Assembly (NCBI RefSeq): GCF_900110995.1
Contig: NZ_FOJF01000003.1
Location: 1,178,001 to 1,242,000 of the forward strand
Length of the DNA stretch: 64,000 nt
Origin: Chitinophaga sp. YR573
Lineage (GTDB): Bacteria > Bacteroidota > Bacteroidia > Chitinophagales > Chitinophagaceae
Direction: 5' to 3'
Under the pieces are notes generated by a model. That model saw only the letters and a list, made by a program, of their open reading frames with translations. It had not been told where the DNA came from and did no database searches. Shown piece by piece: positions 27,712 through 35,991 of this stretch. Numbering within the stretch: position 1 is the first letter of the stretch; each line of letters begins with the position of its first letter. A program made the position numbers and the translations under genes.

Positions 27712-30190
27712 TACTTTTCCAGTTCATGATGAATCCACCTATTAATAAGGCTATCATTATAAAATAACTGAACAGGGATATCTTAATACCACTATAATAT
27801 ACCGCTGGTTCAAATTTAAAAGTGATAGTATGTTTACCTGCCGGTACCATCATCCCTCTCAGCGCATAATTAACACGGCAATAAGGTACTGGCTGATCAT
27901 CAATAAAAGCTTTCCATCCTTTTTCATAATATACTTCAGAGAATACCGCAAACTGAGGCGCTGCTGCTGAAGATGTATAAGAAATGCTGTTCAGGTTATT
28001 GGCTATCAGTTTTATTGTAGCAGATGAATCAAACTGAGAAATTCCTTTTACATCCTGCTGATAACGCTGATCTATTACAACCGTATCTTTGGTATGCAGG
28101 GTATTCAGCTCATTCATTTCCGCATCCGCATTGGGTACCCATTTAATTGCTTTTACAAACCAGGCATTCCCTAATGCGTCCGGGTTTAATTGGGCAACTG
28201 GTGCACCTCCTTCACCGGGAACAATAATATACTTCGCATTCAGCATATTCAATACCTGCAGGTTATTATGACTTATCTGCCTTTCTATCAGATCTGCATA
28301 GAGCTGTAATTTAGCGGCATGGTAACCACCTATGCTCTTATGGAAGTAAGAGGTCATTGCATCCTGAAAAGGGCTGGCAGTAAGGTTAAATACACGATAA
28401 TAAGGGTCTTTATCCTGTAAGATCTGCTGATCCGCAGGAGATGGCTGAAACGGATTGCTGTAACTCAGTTCATCCATAAAACTATCGCTGTTCAGATATC
28501 GCCGGTCTACCTGTAACAAATCGACTAATATCAAAAGGATGATGCCTGTGGTGAACCACTGCGCTTTGATTTTCCCTTTCACAAAGAACCATACCAGTCC
28601 GAATGCCAGTGCTACGAATAACAGTGAACGCAGTACATCATTCCGGTAAAGACTTGCTCTGTCTTCTCTGAGCGCCTGCATCAGCTGGTCTGCTATACCA
28701 GCATTATTCTGTGTCATCTGTAAAAGCTGCGCATGGAACTGGTCATCACTGCCCGGGTTCTGCATATTGCCCGTAGCATTGGTATATGACATACTGAATG
28801 AAGCGATCAGCAACATCACTAATATACCACCAGTAACCAACCCTGTCCATTTCAGTTTCTTCAGCAGTTCTTCTTTGGGAATTTGTCCTTTAATCAGTTC
28901 ATTGAGAGTCATCACTACCAGTATCGCAAAGGATAACTGTGGAATGATCAATGCCTGTGAAGGTGCTCTGAACTTGTTATATAAAGGGAAATGATCGAAC
29001 ATGAAGTAGTTAAAGCCCTGCAGATTACTGCCCCATGCCAGGAAGAGACCTAATACAGTGATGGCAACCAGCCACCATTTATGCCAGGACTTAATAATGA
29101 ATAAACCCAGTATCACCAGTAAGCATACAACAGCGCCGAGATAAACAGGACCTGAAGTACCCAGCAGCGACTGATCTCCCCAGTACAGGTCCCATCTGCT
29201 GATCATTTTTTCTGCCTGTTCAGCTGGTACGCCTAATGTTTCCAGTTGTTTATAGGTAGCTGAATTCGTACTTAATGAGCCGGAAGAACTGCCACCATAG
29301 ATATCGGGAGCAATCAGGGTAAACGTTTCAAATTTACCATAGCTCCATTGGAATACATAGTCTTTATCAAGACCATGATCCATATTTTTCTGAGAGGATG
29401 ATGCAGTTAATTCTGATTTACCACCGCGGGTACTTGCTTTGGAATACTCAAAGGTGCTCCATAAGCTCACGGCATTGGAACCCAGTGATAACCCTACCGA
29501 AAGCGCTACCAGCAAGGTACCAATAATCAGATGTTTGTATTCCTTCTGCTGTATGCAATACACCGCAAAAGTAATACCTATGACTGCCAGTATTAAAAAG
29601 AAGTAATACGTGATTTGCAGATGGTTTGCTGCTACCAGGTAAGTAAGGAACAGCGACATGACGCCGCTACCCAGCAGGTATTTCTTACGGGTGATGAGTA
29701 TCAGTCCGGCAATAACCGCTGGCAGATACGCCATAGCCAGCATTTTCGTATCATGACCGGTGACAATAATAATAGGAGAGTAGCTGGCATATGTATAGGC
29801 TACAGCACCAGCAAATCCCACCCAGGGATTGGCCCCCAGTACCACACAAAGAATGTAAAAACAAAACGCGGCCAGGAACAGTACATTTATCGGCTTGGGT
29901 AATCCAAGAGATAAGATAACAGGAATATAACTGCCATAGTTATACGGAGATTCCATGGAGATCTGGTAGGTAGGCATCCCGCCAAACATGCTGGTAGTCC
30001 ACAGTGGAGTAATACCATGTACCTGTTTGTAATCCAGGGATTCTTTGGCCATAGCCTGCCATTGCACATTATCACTCTGACTTAATATTTTCCCGTCCAG
30101 CACTGGCTTGCAATAGAGAGTAGCCAGTATGAGTAATGCCAGCACTGCGATAGCATGTGGCAATAATGATTTGAGCCAGTTGTTTTTCAT
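27689..30190 (-). CDS. YfhO-family polytopic membrane protein
   Basis: An 833-residue protein with about 12-14 transmembrane segments: the first at 11-28, a dense block to about residue 540, and a last helix near the C-terminus before the basic tail NWKSKMASQMH. A soluble region of roughly 250 residues (after LVDLLQVDRRYLN) lies before the final helix, with the YfhO hallmark EVYYEKGWKAFIDDQPV and YALRGMMVPAG. YfhO proteins are GT-C-like membrane proteins linked in Gram-positives to lipoteichoic acid glycosylation; in Bacteroidota the role is not established, though transfer of a sugar from a lipid carrier on the periplasmic side is plausible. It lies 12 bp downstream of the CNNM/HlyC gene, probably in one transcript. 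Confidence 0.85.
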   Translation of the reverse strand: MKNNWLKSLLPHAIAVLALLILATLYCKPVLDGKILSQSDNVQWQAMAKESLDYKQVHGITPLWTTSMFGGMPTYQISMESPYNYGSYIPVILSLGLPKPINVLFLAAFCFYILCVVLGANPWVGFAGAVAYTYASYSPIIIVTGHDTKMLAMAYLPAVIAGLILITRKKYLLGSGVMSLFLTYLVAANHLQITYYFFLILAVIGITFAVYCIQQKEYKHLIIGTLLVALSVGLSLGSNAVSLWSTFEYSKASTRGGKSELTASSSQKNMDHGLDKDYVFQWSYGKFETFTLIAPDIYGGSSSGSLSTNSATYKQLETLGVPAEQAEKMISRWDLYWGDQSLLGTSGPVYLGAVVCLLVILGLFIIKSWHKWWLVAITVLGLFLAWGSNLQGFNYFMFDHFPLYNKFRAPSQALIIPQLSFAILVVMTLNELIKGQIPKEELLKKLKWTGLVTGGILVMLLIASFSMSYTNATGNMQNPGSDDQFHAQLLQMTQNNAGIADQLMQALREDRASLYRNDVLRSLLFVALAFGLVWFFVKGKIKAQWFTTGIILLILVDLLQVDRRYLNSDSFMDELSYSNPFQPSPADQQILQDKDPYYRVFNLTASPFQDAMTSYFHKSIGGYHAAKLQLYADLIERQISHNNLQVLNMLNAKYIIVPGEGGAPVAQLNPDALGNAWFVKAIKWVPNADAEMNELNTLHTKDTVVIDQRYQQDVKGISQFDSSATIKLIANNLNSISYTSSAAAPQFAVFSEVYYEKGWKAFIDDQPVPYCRVNYALRGMMVPAGKHTITFKFEPAVYYSGIKISLFSYFIMIALLIGGFIMNWKSKMASQMH

Positions 30191-30202
30191 AGGAGTAGCG
30201 TA

Positions 30203-31519
30203 TTAATCTTCCTGCGACTTTTTAATCATTGAAACGTGTATTTTGGCAATACGGTGCTGGTCCATCTGCATCACTTCCAGCTTCAGGCCCCGCCATTTCA
30301 GGCTATCTCCGCTTTCAGGGATCTTACCCAGTTTATCCAGGATGAATCCACCCAGTGTAACATAAGAGGTATAGTTTGCCTTTTGCGGATCTGCATCTAT
30401 ACCCATCAGTTCCAGGAATTCCACGAATGGCAATTGCCCGTCTACCAGCATACTGCCATCATCATTTTTGATGACCTCGTATTCAAACTCATTCGTTTCA
30501 GAAATATCTCCCACCAATGCATCCACAATATCATTGATGGTCACAAGTCCTTTGATAGAGCCGAATTCATCCACTACCATTGCCTGGTATATCCTTTCCT
30601 TTTTGAATAGTTCCAGTAACTGGTAAGCGCGGTTATGTACGGTTACAACCAGCAGTTTCCTGCTGATGGCAGCCAGATTATTCACGACACCGTTGAAGTT
30701 TTCACTCAACAGGTCTTTGGAATAAACAAAGCCGGTGGTGTTATCGAGATCTCCTTTTGCAAGGGGATATACTGTATGTTTTTGTGTGAGGATCTTTTCT
30801 TTATTGATCTCCGGAGTATCAGTCACATCCAGCCATATTACTTCATTACGGGGTGTCATCAACGCAGATACCTGTCTGTCGCCCAGGTTAAAAACGTTCT
30901 GGATCAGCGCTTTTTCCGTTTCCTCTATCACGCCGCCCTGATGGCTTTCAGCAATGATTACACGTAATTCTTCTTCTGTATGAATATCCTCATGTTCATT
31001 CATCGGTTTAATACCAATAATACTCAGGATCACATTGGCAAGACTGTTCAATATCCAGATGAAGGGACGGAAAACAATGTAAAACAATTTGAGAGGTAGT
31101 GCTACTGTAAAAGTAGTAGGCACTGGTTTACGGATAGCGAGGGATTTAGGCGCCAGTTCTCCAAATACGATATGCAGGATGGTAATGGTCATGAAGGCTA
31201 CCGGCAGTGCTACCTGATGCGCTGTTTCGGGAGACAGTGTAATATGCAGGTTATCAAAAAGCTGCAAGATGAGTGTTGTAACTACTCTTTCGCCTACCCA
31301 GCCAAGGCCCAGAGAGGCCAGGGTAATACCCAGCTGTGTAGCAGCAAGGTAACCATCCAGGTTATTGAGAATACTTTTGGCAACCAGTGAAACGGTTTTA
31401 CTACGTCCGGAACTTACTTCTATCTGCGACGATCGGACTTTAACGATCGCAAATTCTGCTGCTACGAAAAAACCGTTCAGCAGTATTAAGAAGATGGTAA
31501 ATATTATGTCGAAGGTCAT
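30203..31519 (-). CDS. Hemolysin C/CorC-type (CNNM) transporter-like protein
   Basis: A 438-residue protein with an N-terminal DUF21/CNNM membrane domain (about 1-190, several helices, GFFVAAEFAIVKVR), a tandem CBS pair (about 205-335, VSALMTPRNEVIWLDV and VVDEFGSIKGLVTINDIVDALVG) and a C-terminal CorC_HlyC domain (NDDGSMLVDGQLPFVEFLELMG). Family members are implicated in magnesium or cobalt efflux and membrane integrity; the hemolysin name is historical. The gene precedes the YfhO gene by 12 bp on the same strand. Confidence 0.9.
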   Translation of the reverse strand: MTFDIIFTIFLILLNGFFVAAEFAIVKVRSSQIEVSSGRSKTVSLVAKSILNNLDGYLAATQLGITLASLGLGWVGERVVTTLILQLFDNLHITLSPETAHQVALPVAFMTITILHIVFGELAPKSLAIRKPVPTTFTVALPLKLFYIVFRPFIWILNSLANVILSIIGIKPMNEHEDIHTEEELRVIIAESHQGGVIEETEKALIQNVFNLGDRQVSALMTPRNEVIWLDVTDTPEINKEKILTQKHTVYPLAKGDLDNTTGFVYSKDLLSENFNGVVNNLAAISRKLLVVTVHNRAYQLLELFKKERIYQAMVVDEFGSIKGLVTINDIVDALVGDISETNEFEYEVIKNDDGSMLVDGQLPFVEFLELMGIDADPQKANYTSYVTLGGFILDKLGKIPESGDSLKWRGLKLEVMQMDQHRIAKIHVSMIKKSQED

Positions 31520-31557
31520 TAGGTGTCTTAATTTGGTACAACTATATTTTTAAAAAT

Positions 31558-31917
31558 TCAGTCAGGCGTATTCCTGGGGCGGTGTACATTTCCCCAGTCA
31601 GATATTACCTGTAACATTGGTTTGAGTGATTCTCCGGAACTGGTAAGTTCATATTCCACACGTGGTGGTACTTCGGCATATACGAGGCGATTGATCAGTC
31701 CATCTTTTTCCAGCTCTCTCAGCTGTAATACAAGTATGCGTTCAGAAACAGAAGGAATGCTTTTTTTCAGTTCACTGTAGCGCTGTTTGCCTTGCAGCAG
31801 GCGCCATAAAATGGTTGGTTTCCATCTTCCACCTATCAGGTCGAGTGTATAAGCCATGCCACAATCCCCCTGTATCTTTTCTCTGTTCAATGTATTAGTT
31901 GAGCTTTCTTTTCTCAT
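31558..31917 (-). CDS. HxlR-family winged-helix transcriptional regulator
   Basis: A 119-residue protein with the HxlR core: a conserved N-terminal Cys19 in DCGMAYTLDLIGGRWKPTILW, recognition helix region YSELKKSIPSVSERILVLQLRELEKDGL (in part) and the wing VPPRVEYELTSSGESL. In relatives such as YodB and HypR the N-terminal Cys senses quinones, aldehydes or disulfide stress. The gene is divergent from an SDR oxidoreductase, with a duplicated palindrome in between, the usual layout for a regulator and its target. It likely represses both genes until an electrophile oxidises or alkylates Cys19; this is inference. Confidence 0.9.
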   Translation of the reverse strand: MRKESSTNTLNREKIQGDCGMAYTLDLIGGRWKPTILWRLLQGKQRYSELKKSIPSVSERILVLQLRELEKDGLINRLVYAEVPPRVEYELTSSGESLKPMLQVISDWGNVHRPRNTPD

Positions 31918-31931
31918 TACTTACATTTTTG

Positions 31932-31960
31932 TCAGTACTGGATAATATTATCAGTACTGG
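31932..31960. promoter_or_regulatory. Probable HxlR operator: two TCAGTACTGG boxes
   Basis: TCAGTACTGG occurs at 31932-31941 and again at 31951-31960, 19 bp apart (near two helical turns, same DNA face). The inner CAGTACTG is self-complementary. The pair lies 14 bp upstream of the HxlR start and about 54 bp upstream of the SDR start. A TTTACTTTTACA promoter-like box for the SDR gene lies just to the right (around 31980). Confidence 0.6.
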
Positions 31961-32013
31961 TAAAATTAAGACTACCTGTTTACTTTTACAAACAATTAAC
32001 AAAAAATATTATT

Positions 32014-32745
32014 ATGAAACACCTTGAAAACAAAGTAGCATTAGTGACAGGAGGCAGCAGGGGGATGGGAGCAGCCATCGTAAAACGGCTGGTAGCAGAG
32101 GGGGCAACAGTGGCTTTTACCTATGTGAAATCCGCGGCTAAAGCGCAGGAACTGGTCACCGCACTTGGCGATAATGTAATAGCCATTCAGGCGGATAATG
32201 CTTCTCATACAGCAGTTACGGCTGCGGTTGAGCAGGTTGCTGCTACTTTTGGACGTATAGACATACTGGTGAATAATGCCGGGGTTTATCTTCAGAAGGG
32301 CTTATTAGAGCATACTGCCGTGGATTACGACCAGGTGATGGACGTTAACGTGAAGGCGGTTTTCATGGCTTCCCTGGCAGCGATTCCTCACATACCTTCC
32401 GGTGGCAGGATTATCAGCATTGGCAGTAATATGGCCGACAGGGTAGTGGGCCCGGGGGGTACGCTGTATGCTATGAGTAAGTCTGCATTGATTGGCCTTA
32501 CCAAAGGGTTGGCAAGGGAGCTGGGCCCTAAAAGTATCACCGTTAACCTGGTGCAACCAGGTCCTGTAGACACGGACATGAACCCGGATAGCGGAGATCA
32601 CGCTGCCTTCGCAAAAGGGTATATGGCATTAGGGCATTACGGAAATGTAGTGGATATTGCCGGTCTTGTAGCCTATCTGGCAGGCCAGGAGAGTGGTTTT
32701 ATCACCGGTACCGCCATTACAATCGATGGAGGATTTAATGTCTGA
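32014..32745 (+). CDS. SDR-family NAD(P)-dependent oxidoreductase
   Basis: A 243-residue classical short-chain dehydrogenase/reductase: cofactor motif TGGSRGMG (12-19), NNAG (87-90), catalytic S138, Y152 and K156 (YAMSK) and C-terminal ITGTAITIDGGFNV. It resembles 3-oxoacyl-ACP-reductase-type SDRs but probably reduces a small carbonyl. The divergent HxlR regulator with a conserved sensing Cys suggests a role against reactive electrophiles such as quinones or aldehydes, by analogy with HxlR-controlled reductases. The substrate is not identifiable from sequence. Confidence 0.9.
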   Translation: MKHLENKVALVTGGSRGMGAAIVKRLVAEGATVAFTYVKSAAKAQELVTALGDNVIAIQADNASHTAVTAAVEQVAATFGRIDILVNNAGVYLQKGLLEHTAVDYDQVMDVNVKAVFMASLAAIPHIPSGGRIISIGSNMADRVVGPGGTLYAMSKSALIGLTKGLARELGPKSITVNLVQPGPVDTDMNPDSGDHAAFAKGYMALGHYGNVVDIAGLVAYLAGQESGFITGTAITIDGGFNV

Positions 32746-32766
32746 TCTTTAACTGCTTATTAACCG

Positions 32767-32812
32767 AAAGGGAGTTATTAAGCTGTTACTTTGCAGCCTG
32801 ATAACTCCCTTT
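32767..32812 (+). promoter_or_regulatory. Promoter box enclosed in a hairpin ahead of the Cys-rich micro-protein gene
   Basis: A 12-bp inverted repeat (AAAGGGAGTTAT at 32767-32778, ATAACTCCCTTT at 32801-32812) flanks a 22-nt loop containing TTACTTTGCAGCCTGATA, the box also found at 25781. The right arm ends 1 nt before the ATG at 32814. The hairpin could end SDR transcripts while the loop supplies the promoter for the next gene. Confidence 0.55.
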
Positions 32813-32813
32813 T

Positions 32814-33002
32814 ATGAAAAAACTAATAATTACTGCTTTGCTGATTGGCGCCGGTTTTGGCGGATATGCATTACTGCATAAAACACCTGTTCATGTAAAC
32901 TATGGCACCTGCAGCCCTAAAGGCAAATGTACTGCCTGTAAGAATTGCAGCGGTTGTAAAAACTGCTCAAAGAACGGAGGGACCTGTAGCGTCTGCCGGT
33001 AG
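32814..33002 (+). CDS. Cys-rich membrane-anchored micro-protein
   Basis: A 62-residue protein of no recognised family. A basic start and hydrophobic stretch (LIITALLIGAGFGGYALL, 4-21) form a signal or membrane anchor. The rest has eight Cys: C33, then an exact CxxCxxCxxCxxC run (39, 42, 45, 48, 51), then C58 and C61, with many Lys and Asn. Such spacing suggests metal binding or a disulfide-knotted envelope peptide. Expression is supported by a promoter box and a start codon placed immediately after the hairpin. Its last 36 bp overlap the 3' end of the opposing aspartyl-protease-like gene. The function is unknown. Confidence 0.7.
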   Translation: MKKLIITALLIGAGFGGYALLHKTPVHVNYGTCSPKGKCTACKNCSGCKNCSKNGGTCSVCR

Positions 33003-33440
33003 AGGTACCAGCCTAATGCTAGGTATTTTTATACGTGCCATGTTAGGACGAAGAGGATGTACGATTAACTCTTGTCTTAATGGGTCTATTAAGACATCCA
33101 TATCCTCTAATGGAATAGCTCCCAATAGCGGCTCACAATCGCTGGGCAAAACTATAGCCCGACATATGGTAAGTCTATTTTTAAACCGTAGTTCAACAGG
33201 TCCAACGATATCACATTCTTGTTGTTCACCATCAGCTAATTCTACTATATGTCTTCCTAAAACACGACATTGTAAATGCGCCTGCATAGGTTCATTAATA
33301 GTGAGCATAACAGCTCCTGTGTCAACAAGTATTTTCTCAACCTTCAGTGACCTTACATCATCTTTACTGATAACGTTGTCATGTGCCCTGGTAAGATCAT
33401 CCGCGTTAAATAATTCTACTTCTGCATAGATTAATCCCAT
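32967..33440 (-). CDS. Retropepsin-like aspartyl protease family protein
   Basis: A 157-residue protein of the clan AA single-domain aspartic protease type: the active-site motif VDTGA (about 39-43), flap-region residues and the second signature LLGAIPLEDMDVLIDP (about 109-124). Bacterial relatives are soluble or membrane-linked homodimers of uncertain substrate. The usual family end is near ELIVHP; the last 25 or so residues here are an extension read antisense to the neighbouring Cys-rich gene, so this tail may have arisen by loss of the normal stop. It may not all be functional. Confidence 0.75.
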   Translation of the reverse strand: MGLIYAEVELFNADDLTRAHDNVISKDDVRSLKVEKILVDTGAVMLTINEPMQAHLQCRVLGRHIVELADGEQQECDIVGPVELRFKNRLTICRAIVLPSDCEPLLGAIPLEDMDVLIDPLRQELIVHPLRPNMARIKIPSIRLVPLPADATGPSVL

Positions 33441-33646
33441 AATGATAATTGTGTTTTAAAAATGAAAAAAAAATTATGCAGGTTATAAAAACACAGAACC
33501 CGGTAGCTGAATTACTCAGTACCACCGGGCGTTAAGAAGAAATGAAGGTATAGAAAAAAACAAATCAAACTTCACCCTCTCAAAAAAAAATGCAACTTTC
33601 CCCGAAAAAATTAATAGTTTAAGCAAACCATAAAAGAACCACGATT

Positions 33647-35779
33647 ATGCTTAAACACCTTGCAATTGCTTTTTTTGTACTGTTATGCATGCCCACCAGG
33701 GCCCAAAAACAGATTTCCATAGAAACAGATCACCTGCAATTACTACTCTCAGTAAATGAAAAAGGTAAACTCTTCCAGAGTTACCTGGGTCAGAAACTAC
33801 TGGAAAGTACCAATGTAGAAAGTGGCAAACACGAAGCCTATGTTTCCGCCGGTACCAACAACCTGTTCGAACCTGCCATCAGCGTAATACATACAGATGG
33901 TAACCCTTCTCTGGAATTATTATTCGTTGCTGATAAAACAGAGAAGGCAGATGATAATGTAAGTACTACCACCATCTCTTTAAAAGATCCTAAATACCCT
34001 TTTGAAGTACTGTTACACATCACCGCCTACCATAAGGAAGATATCTTTAAAAGCTGGACGGAAATCAAACACCAGGAGAAGGGGCCCGTTACACTCTATA
34101 ACTTTGCCTCCGCCATGCTGCACTTCGATGCACATAAATACTGGCTCACCAACTTCCACGGTGACTGGGCAGAAGAAATGAAAATGAAAGAAAATGAACT
34201 CACCAGCGGTATCAAAATACTGGATACTAAACTGGGTACAAGAGCTGATATGTACCAGGCTCCTTTCTTCTTCGTTTCTCTCGATGAACCAGCTACCGAA
34301 ACACATGGTTCTCTGATAGCAGGTACACTGGCATGGACAGGCAACTTCCGCTTTGCTTTTGAAGTAGATGAACGGAATTCATTACGTGTAGTTGCCGGCA
34401 TGAATACCTACTCATCTCAATATAAATTACTACCCGGACAAACATTCGAAACACCCGCATTTATCTTCACTTATTCGGATAACGGAAAAGGGATCGCCAG
34501 CCGTAACTTCCACCGCTGGGGTGCTACTTATGGTGTACTGGATGGTAACATCCCGAGAAATGTATTGCTGAATAACTGGGAAGCTACCGGCTTCGATTTC
34601 AATGAACAAAAACTGGAAGGCTTATTTGATAACACCCGTAAACTCGGTGCAGATCTTTTCTTATTAGATGATGGATGGTTCGCTAATAAATACCCCAGGA
34701 ACGATGACCACACAGGACTGGGCGACTGGCAGGAGAACAAAACCAAACTGCCAAATGGTATTGGACATTTAGTAAAAACAGCCACGGGGAAAAATATCAA
34801 ATTCGGAATATGGGTAGAACCTGAAATGGTGAATCCTAAAAGTGAATTATATGAGAAACATCCCGACTGGATACTGAAACTCCCCAACAGAGATGAAGAC
34901 TATTTCCGTAATCAGCTGGTACTGGATTTAGTAAATCCTAAAGTACAGGATTTCGTATTGGGGGTATTGGATAATATGCTCACGGCAAACCCTGGTATCG
35001 CCTATATTAAATGGGATTGTAACCGCATGATCACAAACGGGTATTCTCCTTATCTGAAAGATAACCAGTCGGCCTTATACATAGAATACACCCGTAGTTT
35101 ATACCAGGTGCTTAAACGATTACGTACAAAATACCCGCATCTTCCTATTATGTTATGCTCAGGCGGCGGTGGTCGTGTGGATTACGGCGCATTACCTTAT
35201 TTTACAGAATTCTGGCCAAGCGATGATACCGACGCATTTGAAAGAGTATTTATCCAATGGGGATATTCTTACTTCTTCCCATCTTTTACAGTAGCCAATC
35301 ACGTTACCTCATGGGGAAAACAATCGCTTAAATTCCGTACAGATGTTGCCATGATGGGACGATTGGGATACGATATTGATCTGGACAAATTCAATGATGC
35401 AGAATGGAAATTCAGTCAGCAGGCTGTTATCAATTATAAACAGCTGTATCCTGTAATCAGTCATGGTGATTTATACAGATTAATCTCTCCTTATAATGAA
35501 AACAGGGCTGTATTAATGTATGTAGATAGCGTACAAACAAAAGCAGTGTTATTTTCTTATAATCTGCATACCCGCTATGGTGAAGATTTTGAACCGGTGA
35601 AATTACAGGGACTTAATCCTGTAAAAAAATATAGACTCAAAGAAATGAATATAGAGGAAGGAAAGTCATCTGCACTTAATAATAAAATTTATTCAGGGGA
35701 TTATCTGATGAAAGTAGGATTGCCAGTTTCTCCCCGCCGGGAATTATCCAGTATAGTGATAGCGTTATACGCAGAATAA
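33647..35779 (+). CDS. GH36 alpha-galactosidase
   Basis: A 710-residue secreted enzyme with a signal peptide (to PTRAQ). An N-terminal beta-supersandwich domain (about 20-310) precedes the TIM barrel: GADLFLLDDGWF, FGIWVEPEMVNP, catalytic nucleophile D457 in YIKWDCN, CSGGGGRVDYG and the acid/base D526 in WPSDDTD. A short C-terminal sandwich closes the protein. It hydrolyses terminal alpha-galactosyl residues of raffinose-type sugars or galactomannan side chains in the periplasm or outside the cell. It stands alone with its own upstream region (33441-33646, in which I see only AT-rich promoter-like sequence such as GCAACTTTCC) and its own terminator. Confidence 0.93.
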   Translation: MLKHLAIAFFVLLCMPTRAQKQISIETDHLQLLLSVNEKGKLFQSYLGQKLLESTNVESGKHEAYVSAGTNNLFEPAISVIHTDGNPSLELLFVADKTEKADDNVSTTTISLKDPKYPFEVLLHITAYHKEDIFKSWTEIKHQEKGPVTLYNFASAMLHFDAHKYWLTNFHGDWAEEMKMKENELTSGIKILDTKLGTRADMYQAPFFFVSLDEPATETHGSLIAGTLAWTGNFRFAFEVDERNSLRVVAGMNTYSSQYKLLPGQTFETPAFIFTYSDNGKGIASRNFHRWGATYGVLDGNIPRNVLLNNWEATGFDFNEQKLEGLFDNTRKLGADLFLLDDGWFANKYPRNDDHTGLGDWQENKTKLPNGIGHLVKTATGKNIKFGIWVEPEMVNPKSELYEKHPDWILKLPNRDEDYFRNQLVLDLVNPKVQDFVLGVLDNMLTANPGIAYIKWDCNRMITNGYSPYLKDNQSALYIEYTRSLYQVLKRLRTKYPHLPIMLCSGGGGRVDYGALPYFTEFWPSDDTDAFERVFIQWGYSYFFPSFTVANHVTSWGKQSLKFRTDVAMMGRLGYDIDLDKFNDAEWKFSQQAVINYKQLYPVISHGDLYRLISPYNENRAVLMYVDSVQTKAVLFSYNLHTRYGEDFEPVKLQGLNPVKKYRLKEMNIEEGKSSALNNKIYSGDYLMKVGLPVSPRRELSSIVIALYAE

Positions 35780-35787
35780 ACACCGTG

Positions 35788-35813
35788 AAACTCCGGGAGA
35801 CCTCCCGGAGTTT
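35788..35813 (+). terminator. Terminator after alpha-galactosidase
   Basis: Perfect 11-bp stem AAACTCCGGGA / TCCCGGAGTTT with a GACC loop, 8 bp after the stop codon, followed by TTTCTTT-type sequence. Confidence 0.85.
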
Positions 35814-35899
35814 CTTTACCTATGGCTTATTGTACAACAAGTACTGCAAATTGGTCGCGTGCAACACTGCATGGTGATGTAAAAACTGCCAGAAAAAAA

Positions 35900-35929
35900 T
35901 TTTGCAGAATAGTTTTTTAATGTACTTTC
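35900..35929 (+). promoter_or_regulatory. Promoter for the TonB-dependent receptor of the RiPP locus
   Basis: TTTTG at 35900-35904 and TACTTTC at 35923-35929, 18 bp apart, about 60 bp before the start codon. It closely resembles the promoter at 7317-7349, sharing CAGAAT and a T-run in the spacer. Confidence 0.5.
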
Positions 35930-35991
35930 GAGAACCAAGAACAAAAATTCCATTTATGTTAACGTAGCCATTATTACCAAAGACCCATTTG

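Noticed and set aside
32902..33429. 175-residue plus-strand frame opposite the aspartyl-protease-like gene
   Set aside because: Overlaps the Cys-rich gene in another frame; the opposite strand carries clear DTGA and LLGAIPLEDMDVLIDP motifs.
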